Shown here piece after piece: positions 1 through 8,732 of a DNA stretch of 64,000 nt. The notes below the pieces were generated by a model. That model saw nothing but the letters and a program-made list of their open reading frames with translations, searched no databases and was not told where the DNA came from. The DNA comes from Candidatus Sulfurimonas baltica (lineage in GTDB: Bacteria; Campylobacterota; Campylobacteria; Campylobacterales; Sulfurimonadaceae). Where the stretch lies: NCBI RefSeq assembly GCF_015265455.1, contig NZ_CP054492.1:806001-870000 (forward strand), in the 5' to 3' direction. Both the position numbers and the translations under genes were made by a program. Numbering within the stretch: the stretch's first letter is position 1; the number at the start of each line of letters is the position of its first letter.

Positions 1-1
1 G

Positions 2-427
2 TTTTTATTTGGTGCTGGATTTAGTATTGCAAAAGCTTTTAGCGAAACAGGCTTGGCAGATGAAGTTGCATCTTATCTTATAGTTATGACAGACCTGCCA
101 CCAATACTTCTGCTTTTTAGTGTGGCAATGCTTATTACTTTTACAACAGAGATAACTTCAAACACTGCACTAATCTCTATAATGCTTCCTGTTATATACG
201 CAGTAGCAGAGCAAGCCGGCATAAATACAACTCTCTTTATGATGGTCGCAACGATATGTGCCAGTTATGCTTTTATACTTCCAATCGCCACGCCGCCAAA
301 TGCAATAGCCATGAGCAGTGGAGCGGTATCTGTTAAAAATATGGCGAGATACGGAATAGTTCTAAATCTTGTCGGAGTATTTTTAATAGTGATGATTGCC
401 CAGTTTTTCTGGAAAGGGATTATTTAA
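2..427 (+). CDS. DASS/SLC13-type anion:sodium symporter, C-terminal part
   Basis: Open from the left edge in frame 2, so the 5' end lies outside the window. The visible 141 residues are hydrophobic and carry features of the divalent anion:Na+ symporter family (SLC13/DASS): a glycine-rich GAGFSIAKAF segment, a TTEITSNTA segment like the family's SNT motif, and a proline-rich ATPPNAIA motif near the C-terminus, typical of the second substrate/Na+ loop. It probably imports a dicarboxylate or sulfate across the inner membrane; substrate cannot be told from this piece. A TTG at position 53 could be mistaken for a start, but the conserved reading continues upstream of it. Followed after 56 bases by a small Dabb gene on the same strand. 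Confidence 0.8.
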   Translation, partial: FLFGAGFSIAKAFSETGLADEVASYLIVMTDLPPILLLFSVAMLITFTTEITSNTALISIMLPVIYAVAEQAGINTTLFMMVATICASYAFILPIATPPNAIAMSSGAVSVKNMARYGIVLNLVGVFLIVMIAQFFWKGII

Positions 428-483
428 GGGCTATATTGCCTCTAGTTAGATAAAATTTTGCCAAATATATTAGAAGGTTTGTA

Positions 484-774
484 ATGATAGTTCATATAGT
501 AATGTTTAAATTTAAAGAAGAAAATAGAGATTCAAATATTGAAGAGGTTGTAAAAAGGTTAAACTCTTTAGTTGAGCTAATACCAACTCTAAAATCTATG
601 GAAGTAGGGGTTGACTTTTCACGAACCGAGAGAGCATTTGATATGTCACTATACTCAACATTTGATACAAAAGAAGATTTGCAGGCTTATGCAGTGCATC
701 CTGAGCATCTAAAAGTAGTAGAGCTTATAAAATCTGTAACTCTAGAGTCCAAGGTCGTTGATTACGTATTGTAA
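484..774 (+). CDS. Dabb (stress-responsive alpha/beta barrel) family protein
   Basis: A 96-residue cytosolic protein beginning IVHIVMFKFKEE, the usual N-terminal strand of the Dabb ferredoxin-like dimeric barrel, and ending with the family's HPEHLKVV helix and a final VVDYVL strand. Length is normal for a single-domain Dabb protein. Members are small dimers with varied, mostly unknown roles; no catalytic residues can be assigned. The ATG is preceded by an AAGG ribosome-binding site, and a TAGATAAAAT sequence about 25 bases further upstream could be a -10 box. It ends 8 bases from the convergent barrel gene. Confidence 0.8.
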   Translation: MIVHIVMFKFKEENRDSNIEEVVKRLNSLVELIPTLKSMEVGVDFSRTERAFDMSLYSTFDTKEDLQAYAVHPEHLKVVELIKSVTLESKVVDYVL

Positions 775-782
775 TCATACCT

Positions 783-1907
783 TTAGTAGTTCCAAGTCAC
801 TCTTAACCAGACAAAGTCACTTACCTGTTTTTTCCCAAACTCACTCAAGTCTGAACCACTGTTTATGTTGTAAGAGAAGTCAAGATCTATATTGTTACTA
901 AAACTATAAGCAGCTCCAATTTTATTTTGCTGTGAGAGGTCTTGAAGGTTTGTCATATTGTTGTAGTAGATACTAAAATATAGTAGCTCATAGGGCTCTT
1001 TTTGAGAAATTGATGTAATGGCATAATCTTTTGCAATAAATGGAAGTGTGACCATTGATGTTTTAATCTGCTCTTTGTTTAAACCATCTGATTGATAGAT
1101 GTATTCACTGATTATTGTAAGTTCAAAGTCAGTTAGGTAGCGGATACCTAAAAGATATGAGTAATTATCATCAATGACTTTAGCATATTCACCATGAACT
1201 TCAAAGTTTGTTTGAATATTTTTGGAAAAGTCAAAACCTATTTTTTCCTTGGTTACGTCTGAATAGTTGTAAATTAAGTCTATATCAGTGTCATGCCAAA
1301 GAAGGTAAAGACGCATAGCAATGTTATTTGATTCTTCTTGATTTGTAGCAAGGGTGTAGTAGTCTTTATTTAGTGATTCACTTGCACGCAGATATACAAG
1401 GTCAAGAGAGAGATTTTTTAAATCGCTGCTAAAGCTTTTGTTATAGCTGTATTTACTTATAACATATCCCTCTCGTGAGAGTGTTGGCTGTAGAGGATCT
1501 TTTGCTCTGTCAAAAAAAGCTACGGGATTGAAAAAGTATCCTTTTCCCCATCCAAGAGACTCTTTTCCCACCATAACTGTGTGGTTTGCATTTAGTTTAG
1601 CTCCAACATAAAGCTCATTAACTGGAAAATAGCTTTGTGCTGTTTTATCTTTTATATGGTCATAAGTAGCCATTACGGAGGTTTTAAATGTGAACATTTC
1701 GTAGAAGTAAGAAAAATTAAACAGCCCCTCTAGATGAAGAGAGTTTTGATAATCATCATCTGCATTATCAAGTTGCTGAACCCTGTTGTCAAGTCGAAGA
1801 TAACCATTGTACTCATAAGTCTTAGGTTCTATTTCACCCATATCAAATGCATACTCATCAGCAATAAGTGACAAAGATATAAAGATTAGAAGTAGAACTT
1901 TTAACAT
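783..1907 (-). CDS. Outer-membrane beta-barrel protein of an ABC/LolA-like operon
   Basis: 374 residues with a short N-terminal signal sequence (LKVLLLIFISLSLIADEYA) and then alternating aromatic and polar strands ending in the aromatic-terminated WLRVTWNY, the usual signature of an outer-membrane barrel needing BAM insertion. I do not recognise a precise family; it resembles DUF1302-like or alginate-export-like barrels. It is last in an operon with a LolA-like periplasmic protein and an FtsX-type ABC exporter (1915-4560), so it is probably the outer-membrane end or client of that envelope system. No channel selectivity can be inferred. Confidence 0.65.
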   Translation of the reverse strand: MLKVLLLIFISLSLIADEYAFDMGEIEPKTYEYNGYLRLDNRVQQLDNADDDYQNSLHLEGLFNFSYFYEMFTFKTSVMATYDHIKDKTAQSYFPVNELYVGAKLNANHTVMVGKESLGWGKGYFFNPVAFFDRAKDPLQPTLSREGYVISKYSYNKSFSSDLKNLSLDLVYLRASESLNKDYYTLATNQEESNNIAMRLYLLWHDTDIDLIYNYSDVTKEKIGFDFSKNIQTNFEVHGEYAKVIDDNYSYLLGIRYLTDFELTIISEYIYQSDGLNKEQIKTSMVTLPFIAKDYAITSISQKEPYELLYFSIYYNNMTNLQDLSQQNKIGAAYSFSNNIDLDFSYNINSGSDLSEFGKKQVSDFVWLRVTWNY

Positions 1908-1914
1908 GTATATA

Positions 1915-2628
1915 TTATCTTCTTAGGTCTGAAGCATTAGCAAGAGTATCTAGTGTAAATGCCTCATCAGGAAAGTTCTTAGGTGTGATTTTTCCGTAAA
2001 TCATAATAGATTTATAATCTTTATACATAGGCGACATAGTCTCAACAACAGAAGGGCGGACAATTCCATCACCAAAGTCTTTTAGCTCTTTGTAATAGAG
2101 TGTTTTAATCAGCATCTTAGTAGAAGTATAGCACTCCACCTCCATAGGTGTAAGAGTTTTTTTATCTACTTGCATTACAAGCTTATCGTAAGAGACAGTG
2201 TCATTTTTTGCTTTTAGAGTAAGAAGTATAAAATCTTCTTTTTCCTCTTTAGTTACAACATCATACTCAGTGCTAAAATCAAGTCTCATAATATCAGCAT
2301 TGTTAAATACACCGCCTACAACTGATTGCATTGATGTAATACGTAGAGGTCTTCCAACATTTGGAATATATAGCCACATGTTGTCACCAAGACGTAGAGT
2401 TGCACGACCTTTTTCACTATCTGGAGATAAAAACAGCGAAACCATTTTATCTTTGTCTTTTTTTGCTTGAAACATCATAAACTCTTTTTTAGAGCCATCT
2501 GGCTCTATGTTTATAAGTTTTTTATACATTTGTGCAGATACTGGTGTTAGTTTTCTGTCAATTGTCTCAAGTATAGTTTCTGCTAATAGCATTGTGCTTA
2601 GTGTTAGTAATAGGGCAAATAATTTCAT
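1915..2628 (-). CDS. Outer membrane lipoprotein-sorting (LolA-like) periplasmic protein
   Basis: 237 residues with a signal peptide (KLFALLLTLSTMLLAETI) and a body matching the LolA-like domain found beside FtsX/MacB permeases: MFQAKKDKDKMVSLFLSP, then RATLRLGDNMWLYIPNVGRPLRI, then a C-terminal GKITPKNFPDEAFTL strand. LolA-like proteins have a half-open barrel that carries acyl chains or lipoproteins across the periplasm. It sits 10 bases after the permease gene and 7 bases before the barrel gene, so the set forms ATPase, permease, carrier and outer-membrane component. Cargo is unknown. It differs from housekeeping LolA in length and context. Confidence 0.75.
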   Translation of the reverse strand: MKLFALLLTLSTMLLAETILETIDRKLTPVSAQMYKKLINIEPDGSKKEFMMFQAKKDKDKMVSLFLSPDSEKGRATLRLGDNMWLYIPNVGRPLRITSMQSVVGGVFNNADIMRLDFSTEYDVVTKEEKEDFILLTLKAKNDTVSYDKLVMQVDKKTLTPMEVECYTSTKMLIKTLYYKELKDFGDGIVRPSVVETMSPMYKDYKSIMIYGKITPKNFPDEAFTLDTLANASDLRR

Positions 2629-2638
2629 TAGTAAAATC

Positions 2639-3877
2639 CTAGTTTTGTCTTAAAGCATCAACTGGGTTGAGCTTTGCTGCTTTTCTAGCAGGAGAGATTG
2701 AAGCAATAAGAGAGATTATTATTACTATAACACTTACCATTAGCATCTCGTTTACATGTAGAACAGGATTTAGTGTTAGTTCCGCTTGTCTACCAAAAGA
2801 GAAAGTAATACCGACTGTATTGATAACTAAGACGATTAGATAAGAGATAATACTTCCTAAGATGGTGCCAAAAATACCGAGCATAAGCCCCTCTGTTAAA
2901 AAAAGCTTTGTTATAGTGCTTGGTGTAGTACCCATGGCCGCAATAGTTCCTATCTCTTTTATACGCTCGTAAACGCTCATAACCATTACATTTAAAACAG
3001 AAATAAGCACTATGGAGATTAAAATTATTTTAATAGATATATCCATAAGGTTTAACATTTTAACTATGTTATAAAAAGGGCTAAGCTGCTCCCATGAGTG
3101 CACTTCAAAAACCGGCTTTCCTTTTTGGTCGGTAAACTTAGCTAGTGGCTCTAGTTCCTTCATGGCTTTTTCTAAATTGTTAACATCTTTAAGTCTAATT
3201 ACCACTTCACTTATCTCTACCTCTTTTAGTCTAAGAAGCTTTTTAACATCATTGATATGAATATAACCATCTCTTCCTCCTGGTCCTGAAGCAGCCTCTA
3301 CACTTCCTGCAACCATAAAGTTAAGCCCGTTAACAGACCCTTTTTGGTTAGTCGCAACTAAAACTACTGTATCGCCTGTTTTAACCTGCATACCTTTTGC
3401 CAATAACTCTGGCACTAAGATAGTTCCCTCTTTAAGTGAGTCTATTGTGGCACCTTGTATTCGTGATTCAAACAGTGGAAGAGTTTTAGACTCTTTTTGT
3501 GGGTCAATACCGTTTAGTCTAATACTTGTTGATTCTATATAGTTGGAGAACATTGAACCGAGTTTAAGGCGCATTGCATAACTCTCAATAAAAGGGCTCT
3601 CATCTAAAATCTCTGTTATTTTAGCTATCTGCTTCTCATTAAGGTTTTTGTTAAGCGGCAAGTTGTCAACAGAGGCTACATACCCTTTTTTGTGAATTTG
3701 TAAATGTCCTAACATTGAGTCAGTAACCTGACCAACCATATATGCTTTAAAGCTGCCAGAGAGTGCTGAGTAGATTAAAACAAACATTACACCTATAGTA
3801 ATTAAACTAGCTGTTAAGATAGTTCTTCTACCGCTTCTAAGTAGGTTTCTAAAAGAAATTTTTATGATATTTTTCAT
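2639..3877 (-). CDS. FtsX/LolE-type ABC transporter permease
   Basis: 412 residues with the MacB/LolCE layout: one N-terminal membrane helix (about 18-40), a large periplasmic domain (about 45-270) and three C-terminal helices (about 280-400) with the FtsX-domain signature VMSVYERIKEIGTIAAMGTT just after the second helix, then SPARKAAKLNPVDALR at the end. Such permeases work by mechanotransmission, moving lipoproteins, lipids or peptides from the outer leaflet of the inner membrane rather than through a pore. Its stop shares one base with the start region of the upstream ATPase gene, showing translational coupling. Cargo is inferred as lipidic from the LolA-like neighbour. Confidence 0.85.
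   Translation of the reverse strand: MKNIIKISFRNLLRSGRRTILTASLITIGVMFVLIYSALSGSFKAYMVGQVTDSMLGHLQIHKKGYVASVDNLPLNKNLNEKQIAKITEILDESPFIESYAMRLKLGSMFSNYIESTSIRLNGIDPQKESKTLPLFESRIQGATIDSLKEGTILVPELLAKGMQVKTGDTVVLVATNQKGSVNGLNFMVAGSVEAASGPGGRDGYIHINDVKKLLRLKEVEISEVVIRLKDVNNLEKAMKELEPLAKFTDQKGKPVFEVHSWEQLSPFYNIVKMLNLMDISIKIILISIVLISVLNVMVMSVYERIKEIGTIAAMGTTPSTITKLFLTEGLMLGIFGTILGSIISYLIVLVINTVGITFSFGRQAELTLNPVLHVNEMLMVSVIVIIISLIASISPARKAAKLNPVDALRQN
2753..2760. repeat. Iterated palindrome TACATGTA (17 copies; first copy given)
   Basis: Copies start at 2753, 7873, 10234, 18868, 18976, 20055, 25414, 29056, 33536, 38098, 46709, 50965, 52123, 53535, 59366, 60407 and 62068. Most are inside genes on either strand and in different frames; those at 33536 and 52123 are intergenic. 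Ten are followed by G on the + strand. I counted by eye, so a copy may be missed. Confidence 0.8.
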
Positions 3878-4560
3878 TATGCAACCCTTCTGTCATCTGT
3901 AACTACACCATCAACAAGCGTAATGATTCTATCTACTGCTGTAACAATCTTTTCATCATGGGTAGCGAAAATAAACGTAGTGTTAAACTCTTTTTGAATA
4001 TTGCGCATAAGAGTAATAATCTGATTTGATGTATGAGTATCTAGGTTTGCAGTAGGCTCATCAGCAAAGACAATCTTAGGTTTTGTAACTAAAGCTCTCG
4101 CAATGGCTACACGCTGTCTTTGTCCACCTGAGAGTTGATCTGGAAATTTATCTTTTTGGTCTAACATATCAACATCTTTAAGCAGTGTCATAATTCTATC
4201 ATGACGCTCTTTTTCTGGTAGATTTTGAATCATAATTAAGGGATATTCAATGTTCTCATAAACTGAAAGTACAGGGATGAGGTTAAAACTTTGAAAGATA
4301 AAACCTATATTTTCACCTCTGAACTTTGCTAATGCTGTTGTGTCTAGCTGAGTTACGTCTGTCTCATCTATAAATATTTTTCCATCAGTCGGCTTATCTA
4401 AGCAGCCAAGCAGATTTAATACGGTACTTTTTCCGCTGCCGCTTGGCCCAACAATTGCAACAAACTCACCGTAGTTTATTTGAAGGTTAAGGTCTTTTAA
4501 AACTGTTAAATCAACCTCTCCCATTTTATATACTTTACTGACATTTTGATTGGATATCAT
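3877..4560 (-). CDS. ABC transporter ATP-binding protein (LolD/MacB type)
   Basis: 227 residues with Walker A GPSGSGKST (about 40-48), Q-loop FQSFNLIPVLSVYENI, signature LSGGQRQRVAIARAL, Walker B IVFADEPTANLD and the H-loop ATHD. The sequence belongs to the LolD/MacB/FtsE group that energises FtsX-type permeases, and the next gene encodes such a permease. First gene of a four-gene minus-strand operon ending with the barrel at 783. The start is preceded by GGAG (reading minus), and a 146-base AT-rich divergent promoter region separates it from the M48 protease gene. Confidence 0.88.
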   Translation of the reverse strand: MISNQNVSKVYKMGEVDLTVLKDLNLQINYGEFVAIVGPSGSGKSTVLNLLGCLDKPTDGKIFIDETDVTQLDTTALAKFRGENIGFIFQSFNLIPVLSVYENIEYPLIMIQNLPEKERHDRIMTLLKDVDMLDQKDKFPDQLSGGQRQRVAIARALVTKPKIVFADEPTANLDTHTSNQIITLMRNIQKEFNTTFIFATHDEKIVTAVDRIITLVDGVVTDDRRVA

Positions 4561-4706
4561 ATTAAGCTCCTTCTATTTTTTGTATTTTACCTAATAATAA
4601 ATAACAATAAGGAATATTAGTAATATTTATAAGATATATATTAAATAGTTATAAAATAAGTTTATAGAAAATAATGATAGAATACGAAAAAATTTAAGGT
4701 ATTTAA

Positions 4707-5963
4707 ATGTTAATGATGATTGTTGGTATATATACTGTTTTTGTGCTTATTACTATTTATACAAGTGTTATGCAGATTGGCTATGTGAACAAAGCAAAAA
4801 GGGGCAAAGCCGTACTTTTATCAGATGCGGACTTTGTTAAAGCAGGGGACTATAGTGTTGCAAAAGAGAAGATGTCTATAGCAACTGCTTTTATAGATTA
4901 TTTACTATTTATAATGTGGATAGGATTTGGTATTAAAGCTTTAGAGAGTACTCTATTGTTTGAAAATGAAGCTGTAATGAATGTTGCTGTTGTTATGGGA
5001 TTTTTGATTATAGGTTCTCTTATTTCTTTGCCATTTTCATATTATGAGAAATTTATTTTAGACGAAAAATTTGGTTTTAATAAATCAAGTATGGCTCAGT
5101 GGATAAAAGATACTGCTATCTCATTTGCAATGACGCTTATATTTGGTTCTTTGGTTGTTTGGGGCGTTTACCTAATAATATCTAACTTTACTCTCTGGTG
5201 GCTTTGGAGTTTTCTTTTTATCTTTAGTGTTGTTATACTCATAAATATGCTTTATCCAGCATTTAGAGCGATGTTTTTTGACAAACTAACTCCTCTTAAA
5301 GATGAAAAACTTGATTCTGAGATAAAATCTCTAATGGATAAAACAGGCTTTGTAAGCTCTGGTGTATTTGTAAGCGATGCAAGCAAGAGAGATGCAAGAC
5401 TAAACGCTTACTTTGGCGGATTTGGCAAAGCAAAAAGAGTTGTACTTTTTGATACTTTAATTGAAAAGCTTAGCACAAGAGAGTTACTTGCAGTTTTAGG
5501 ACATGAACTAGGACATTTTGCACATGGAGATATATATAAAAACATAGGTTTAGTCGGAGCTATGCTTTTTGCAATGTTTGGAATCTTTGGAAATCTTCCT
5601 GAGTCACTTTACTTAGAGTTAGGACTATCTCAAGCACCTTATGTACTAATTATTTTACTGCTTCTTTTTATGCCGGTTTTAGGTTTTTTAATGATGCCGA
5701 TTATGGGAATAGTTAGTCGTCATAATGAGTACGAAGCAGATAAAATGGGTAGCGAATTAGCAGGAATCGGCGGTGAGATTGAACTTGCAAATGCACTTAA
5801 AAAACTTGTGACTGAAAATAAAAGTTTTCCACTATCACATCCTCTTTATATCTTTTTTCACTACACTCACCCACCTGTTTTAGAGCGTTTAAAGGCATTG
5901 GGTGTTGATGTAGCAGAGTTAGATAAAAGTGCTTTAGAGGGTACATGTCAAGCAAATATTTAG
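4707..5963 (+). CDS. M48 family metallopeptidase (Ste24/CAAX protease-like)
   Basis: 418-residue integral membrane zinc protease. Several membrane helices precede the catalytic motif HELGH (266-270, inside GHELGHFAHGD); the third zinc ligand is the glutamate of NEYEADKMG further on. The N-terminal half matches the M48 N-terminal domain, including the KFILDEKFGFNKS segment. Bacterial Ste24-like enzymes cleave membrane or misfolded substrates; bacteria do not generally prenylate proteins, so a quality-control role is more likely than CAAX processing. The ATG has an AAGG ribosome-binding site 7 bases upstream. Its end overlaps the prmC start by 19 bases. Confidence 0.88.
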   Translation: MLMMIVGIYTVFVLITIYTSVMQIGYVNKAKRGKAVLLSDADFVKAGDYSVAKEKMSIATAFIDYLLFIMWIGFGIKALESTLLFENEAVMNVAVVMGFLIIGSLISLPFSYYEKFILDEKFGFNKSSMAQWIKDTAISFAMTLIFGSLVVWGVYLIISNFTLWWLWSFLFIFSVVILINMLYPAFRAMFFDKLTPLKDEKLDSEIKSLMDKTGFVSSGVFVSDASKRDARLNAYFGGFGKAKRVVLFDTLIEKLSTRELLAVLGHELGHFAHGDIYKNIGLVGAMLFAMFGIFGNLPESLYLELGLSQAPYVLIILLLLFMPVLGFLMMPIMGIVSRHNEYEADKMGSELAGIGGEIELANALKKLVTENKSFPLSHPLYIFFHYTHPPVLERLKALGVDVAELDKSALEGTCQANI

Positions 5964-6778
5964 TAAAAGATATTTTAAAAGAGATAACTACAACGCTCAA
6001 CCCTATAATAGAGAGAGCATCAAGAGAGGCACAACTTCTTCTTATGGCTCATCTTCGTGTTGATGAGCTTTGGCTTTTAACAAACCAAACCTCACATGTA
6101 GATAATAGTGAGAATCTTTTTGAGTGGGTTAAAAGAAGAGGTAAAAATGAGCCTTTGGAGTACATAACTAACAGTGTGAGTTTTTACAGTGAAGAGTTTT
6201 ATATAGCAAAAGGAGCTCTGATTCCTCGCCCTGAAACAGAACTTTTAATAGATGAAGTTATAAAAAATGTTTCAGATAAAAATGCAAAAATAACATTTGC
6301 CGAAGTTGGTGTGGGAAGTGGTATTATCTCTATAATGCTTGCAAAAATATTTCCAAATTCAAATATTATAGCTGTTGATATCTCACAAGAAGCACTTGAT
6401 ATTGCAGAGATAAATATAAAAAAGTTTGAACTTCAAGATAGAATTGAATTGAGGTTAGGTTCACTGCTTGAGCCTATAACTGAACATATAGATTATTTAG
6501 TCTCTAATCCACCGTATATTGCCGATAATGAACCTCTTGAGTATAATCTCTCTTATGAACCTCAAAATGCTCTCTTTGGCGGCACAGTTGGTGATGAGAT
6601 AGTTAAAGAACTTCTTGATGAAGCCTTAAATAGAAACATTAACTTATTTAGTTGTGAATTTGGTTATGACCAAAAGGATAAGATACAATCTTATTTGAAA
6701 AATAAAAAATTTGATAGTTTAGTATTTTATAAAGACTTAGCCAGTTTTGATAGAGGCTTTACAATAAGGTTATACTAG
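5945..6778 (+). CDS. prmC: Peptide chain release factor N5-glutamine methyltransferase
   Basis: 277 residues. An N-terminal helical domain recognises the release factor; the Rossmann methyltransferase fold starts near residue 115 with VGVGSGIISI (SAM-binding loop), and the active-site tetrapeptide region is SNPPYIADNE, the NPPY motif that positions the glutamine amide. RF1/RF2 are methylated at their GGQ glutamine to promote peptide release. IPRPETE just before the SAM domain is also characteristic. The ATG start lies inside the end of the M48 gene (19-base overlap) and the stop overlaps the GTG start of the next gene, so the three genes are probably one transcript. Confidence 0.9.
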   Translation: MSSKYLVKDILKEITTTLNPIIERASREAQLLLMAHLRVDELWLLTNQTSHVDNSENLFEWVKRRGKNEPLEYITNSVSFYSEEFYIAKGALIPRPETELLIDEVIKNVSDKNAKITFAEVGVGSGIISIMLAKIFPNSNIIAVDISQEALDIAEINIKKFELQDRIELRLGSLLEPITEHIDYLVSNPPYIADNEPLEYNLSYEPQNALFGGTVGDEIVKELLDEALNRNINLFSCEFGYDQKDKIQSYLKNKKFDSLVFYKDLASFDRGFTIRLY

Positions 6779-7257
6779 TGAGTAAAAGAATTTATTTTGA
6801 TTTTAGTTATTTGATTATATTAGCAGCAACATTTGGAGCTATTATGGTTTTGGGCCCAATAGTAGCACCTGTTGTTTTTAACTCTAGTGATGTATTGATT
6901 GGAGTAACGCTTGATAAGTACAATGCCGGAATAATTATGGGTGAAATTTTCCACCGTTTTTCGTACTGGGTGTATGCTTTGGCTTTTTATGTTTTCATAT
7001 ATGAGGCGCTGCTATACAAAAGTGGTAAGCGTGATACGATAGCTTTTATCAGTGCAGTTACAGTTGTTTTTTCTGCACTTATGTTTAGTGCTGTATATGC
7101 CCCTAAAATACTTGCAATGCAAGCCTTGGGAATAGAAGCAACTCAAAGTGACACCTTTGCTAATATCCATTTTGCAAGTGAACTTGATTTTAAAATTTTG
7201 GCGGTTTCACTTATTCTATTATTCATCAGAAGATTGATGCTTTTAAGAGTGTCATAA
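6778..7257 (+). CDS. DUF4149-like four-helix membrane protein
   Basis: 159 residues starting with GTG that overlaps the prmC stop. Four hydrophobic segments (about 8-30, 57-78, 85-108 and 135-155) form a small inner-membrane protein; the GPIVAPVVF motif in helix 1 and a conserved-looking GEIFHRF motif before helix 2 fit the DUF4149 family. No function is established for the family. An inverted repeat AAGAGTGT / ACACTCTT (7245-7252 and 7279-7286) straddles its stop codon with a long loop and could contribute to termination, but it is not a classical terminator. Confidence 0.65.
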   Translation: MSKRIYFDFSYLIILAATFGAIMVLGPIVAPVVFNSSDVLIGVTLDKYNAGIIMGEIFHRFSYWVYALAFYVFIYEALLYKSGKRDTIAFISAVTVVFSALMFSAVYAPKILAMQALGIEATQSDTFANIHFASELDFKILAVSLILLFIRRLMLLRVS

Positions 7258-7327
7258 ACTTTTTTTAACGTAGAATTAACACTCTTTAGCTATATTTATA
7301 CAATTATAAATATAGGAAACATTTTCT

Positions 7328-8431
7328 ATGAAAAAAACTACAATTTTTCTTTACACACTCTTACTTATTTTTACATACTCTTCGCTATGTGCCTTTTCAA
7401 AGGAGGCAAATTCAGAACCTGTCTTAGTCCAGAGCGGTAAGCAAAAACATTGGTGCAGTGTCTGTGGAATGAATATAAAAATGAACTATAAAACTTCTCA
7501 TACTTCTAAACTGCCTAGTGGCAAAAACAGACAATATTGCTCTATTAGATGTTTAACAGTGGATATGCATGAGCATAACCTAAATGCTGATGATGTGAAA
7601 GTGGTAGATGTATTAAGTGAAGAGCTTATAGATGCAAAAGCAGCTTTTTACGTAGTTGGCTCAGATATTAAAGGGACGATGACGAAGGTTAGCAAGCTAG
7701 CTTTTGAAAATGCCGAATCAGCAGAAGATTTTAGTATTGAAAACGGCGGAGATGTTGTTAGTTTTGATAAAGCTCTTGAGATTGCAAAAAAATCTTTAGA
7801 GTCTGATATCCAAATGATAAATAAAAAGAAAATAAAAAAAATATACCCAATGGGGAAGAAAATATTTGAAAATACATGTAAAAAAGATATTGAGCCAAAA
7901 AACTATTTACAAATCAATGAGTTGAAGTCAGCTATTAAAAATGAGAACTTATGTAAAGAAAAAAATGGTGAAGAGCTAGATGAAAAAGAGCTTCAGGCAG
8001 TTTCAGTTTATCTGTGGGAAGTAAAAAAGTTTGATGATTTAGAAAAAATTGCTAATACAATAAAAGTAACAAAAGATGAGAAATGTCCAATTTGTGGCAT
8101 GTTTGTATATAAATATCCAAAATGGGCTGCTCAAATTTTTTATGGCGATTCTCATCTTTCATTTGACGGGATAAAAGACATGATGAAGTATTATTTTAAA
8201 CATAAAGATAGTGTTTCAAAAATCTTAGTTACAGATTATTACTCTCAAAAAGCTATAGACGGAGCGGAAGCATACTATGTTATAGGGAGTGATGTTTATG
8301 GACCTATGGGAGATGAAATAATTCCATTTAAAAATGAGAGTGAAGCAAAAACTTTTAACATTGATCATAAGGGGTTTAAGGTTTTAAATTTTATTGATAT
8401 AAATAAAGAAGAAGTAGATAAGCTTGATTAA
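7328..8431 (+). CDS. Double NosL-domain periplasmic protein
   Basis: 367 residues. A signal sequence (1-22) leads into a first NosL-like domain with CSVCGM (C43, C46, M48) and a second cluster C71/C75/M80/H81, then a linker (about 170-235), then a second NosL-like domain with CPICGM (C253, C256, M258). Both domains repeat the AAFYVVGSD / AEAYYVIGSD strand and the GPMG/GTMT loop typical of NosL. NosL delivers copper for nitrous oxide reductase assembly. The linker resembles a cytochrome c domain without haem-binding residues (GKKIFENTC start, AVSVYLWEVKK end). First of five tightly packed genes; no nosZ is visible, so the target is unknown. Copper binding is inferred from family and ligands. 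Confidence 0.85.
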   Translation: MKKTTIFLYTLLLIFTYSSLCAFSKEANSEPVLVQSGKQKHWCSVCGMNIKMNYKTSHTSKLPSGKNRQYCSIRCLTVDMHEHNLNADDVKVVDVLSEELIDAKAAFYVVGSDIKGTMTKVSKLAFENAESAEDFSIENGGDVVSFDKALEIAKKSLESDIQMINKKKIKKIYPMGKKIFENTCKKDIEPKNYLQINELKSAIKNENLCKEKNGEELDEKELQAVSVYLWEVKKFDDLEKIANTIKVTKDEKCPICGMFVYKYPKWAAQIFYGDSHLSFDGIKDMMKYYFKHKDSVSKILVTDYYSQKAIDGAEAYYVIGSDVYGPMGDEIIPFKNESEAKTFNIDHKGFKVLNFIDINKEEVDKLD

Positions 8432-8732
8432 TAAAAAAAGCAGAGTTCTCTTTTATATTTTTTTGTTTCTTATTGGAGCTGTGATTACAGAGATTATCTA
8501 TCTTGGCACTAAAGGCAGTAGTGAAACTATAGACTCTAAAGTGGCATTTGTGAAGCTGGCAGGGCTACCGGATTTAGCTATCTCAACTGAAGCGAGTTAT
8601 GTTAGACACAGAAGCATGAGCGATATGTTTTCTATATTTAAAGATGATGTGAGCTTGAGAGAGTATTTTGTATCAACTTTTACCTACTCGCACTCTCACA
8701 TTATTAATAAAAAGAGTTTAAATGAGAAGTAA
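8424..8732 (+). CDS. Small membrane-anchored protein of the NosL/ABC cassette
   Basis: 102 residues starting at a TTG that overlaps the end of the NosL gene by 8 bases. One N-terminal helix (about 9-28) would anchor a roughly 70-residue periplasmic domain; near the C-terminus is a short HSH motif (YSHSHIINKK) that could bind a metal, and another HR pair lies at VRHRSMSDMF. I do not recognise the family. The 8-base overlap upstream and 11-base overlap with the permease downstream make it a co-translated part of the cassette. Its placement between a copper-chaperone-like protein and an ABC permease suggests an adaptor role, which is inference only. Confidence 0.6.
   Translation: MINKKSRVLFYIFLFLIGAVITEIIYLGTKGSSETIDSKVAFVKLAGLPDLAISTEASYVRHRSMSDMFSIFKDDVSLREYFVSTFTYSHSHIINKKSLNEK

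Noticed and set aside
2198-2470. 90-codon plus-strand frame inside the LolA-like gene
   Set aside because: Antisense shadow of a well-supported gene; Ser-rich composition typical of reverse-frame reading.
7245-7286. Terminator across the DUF4149 stop (AAGAGTGT/ACACTCTT)
   Set aside because: The 8-bp arms are perfect but the loop is 26 bases and no U-tract follows; not convincing.
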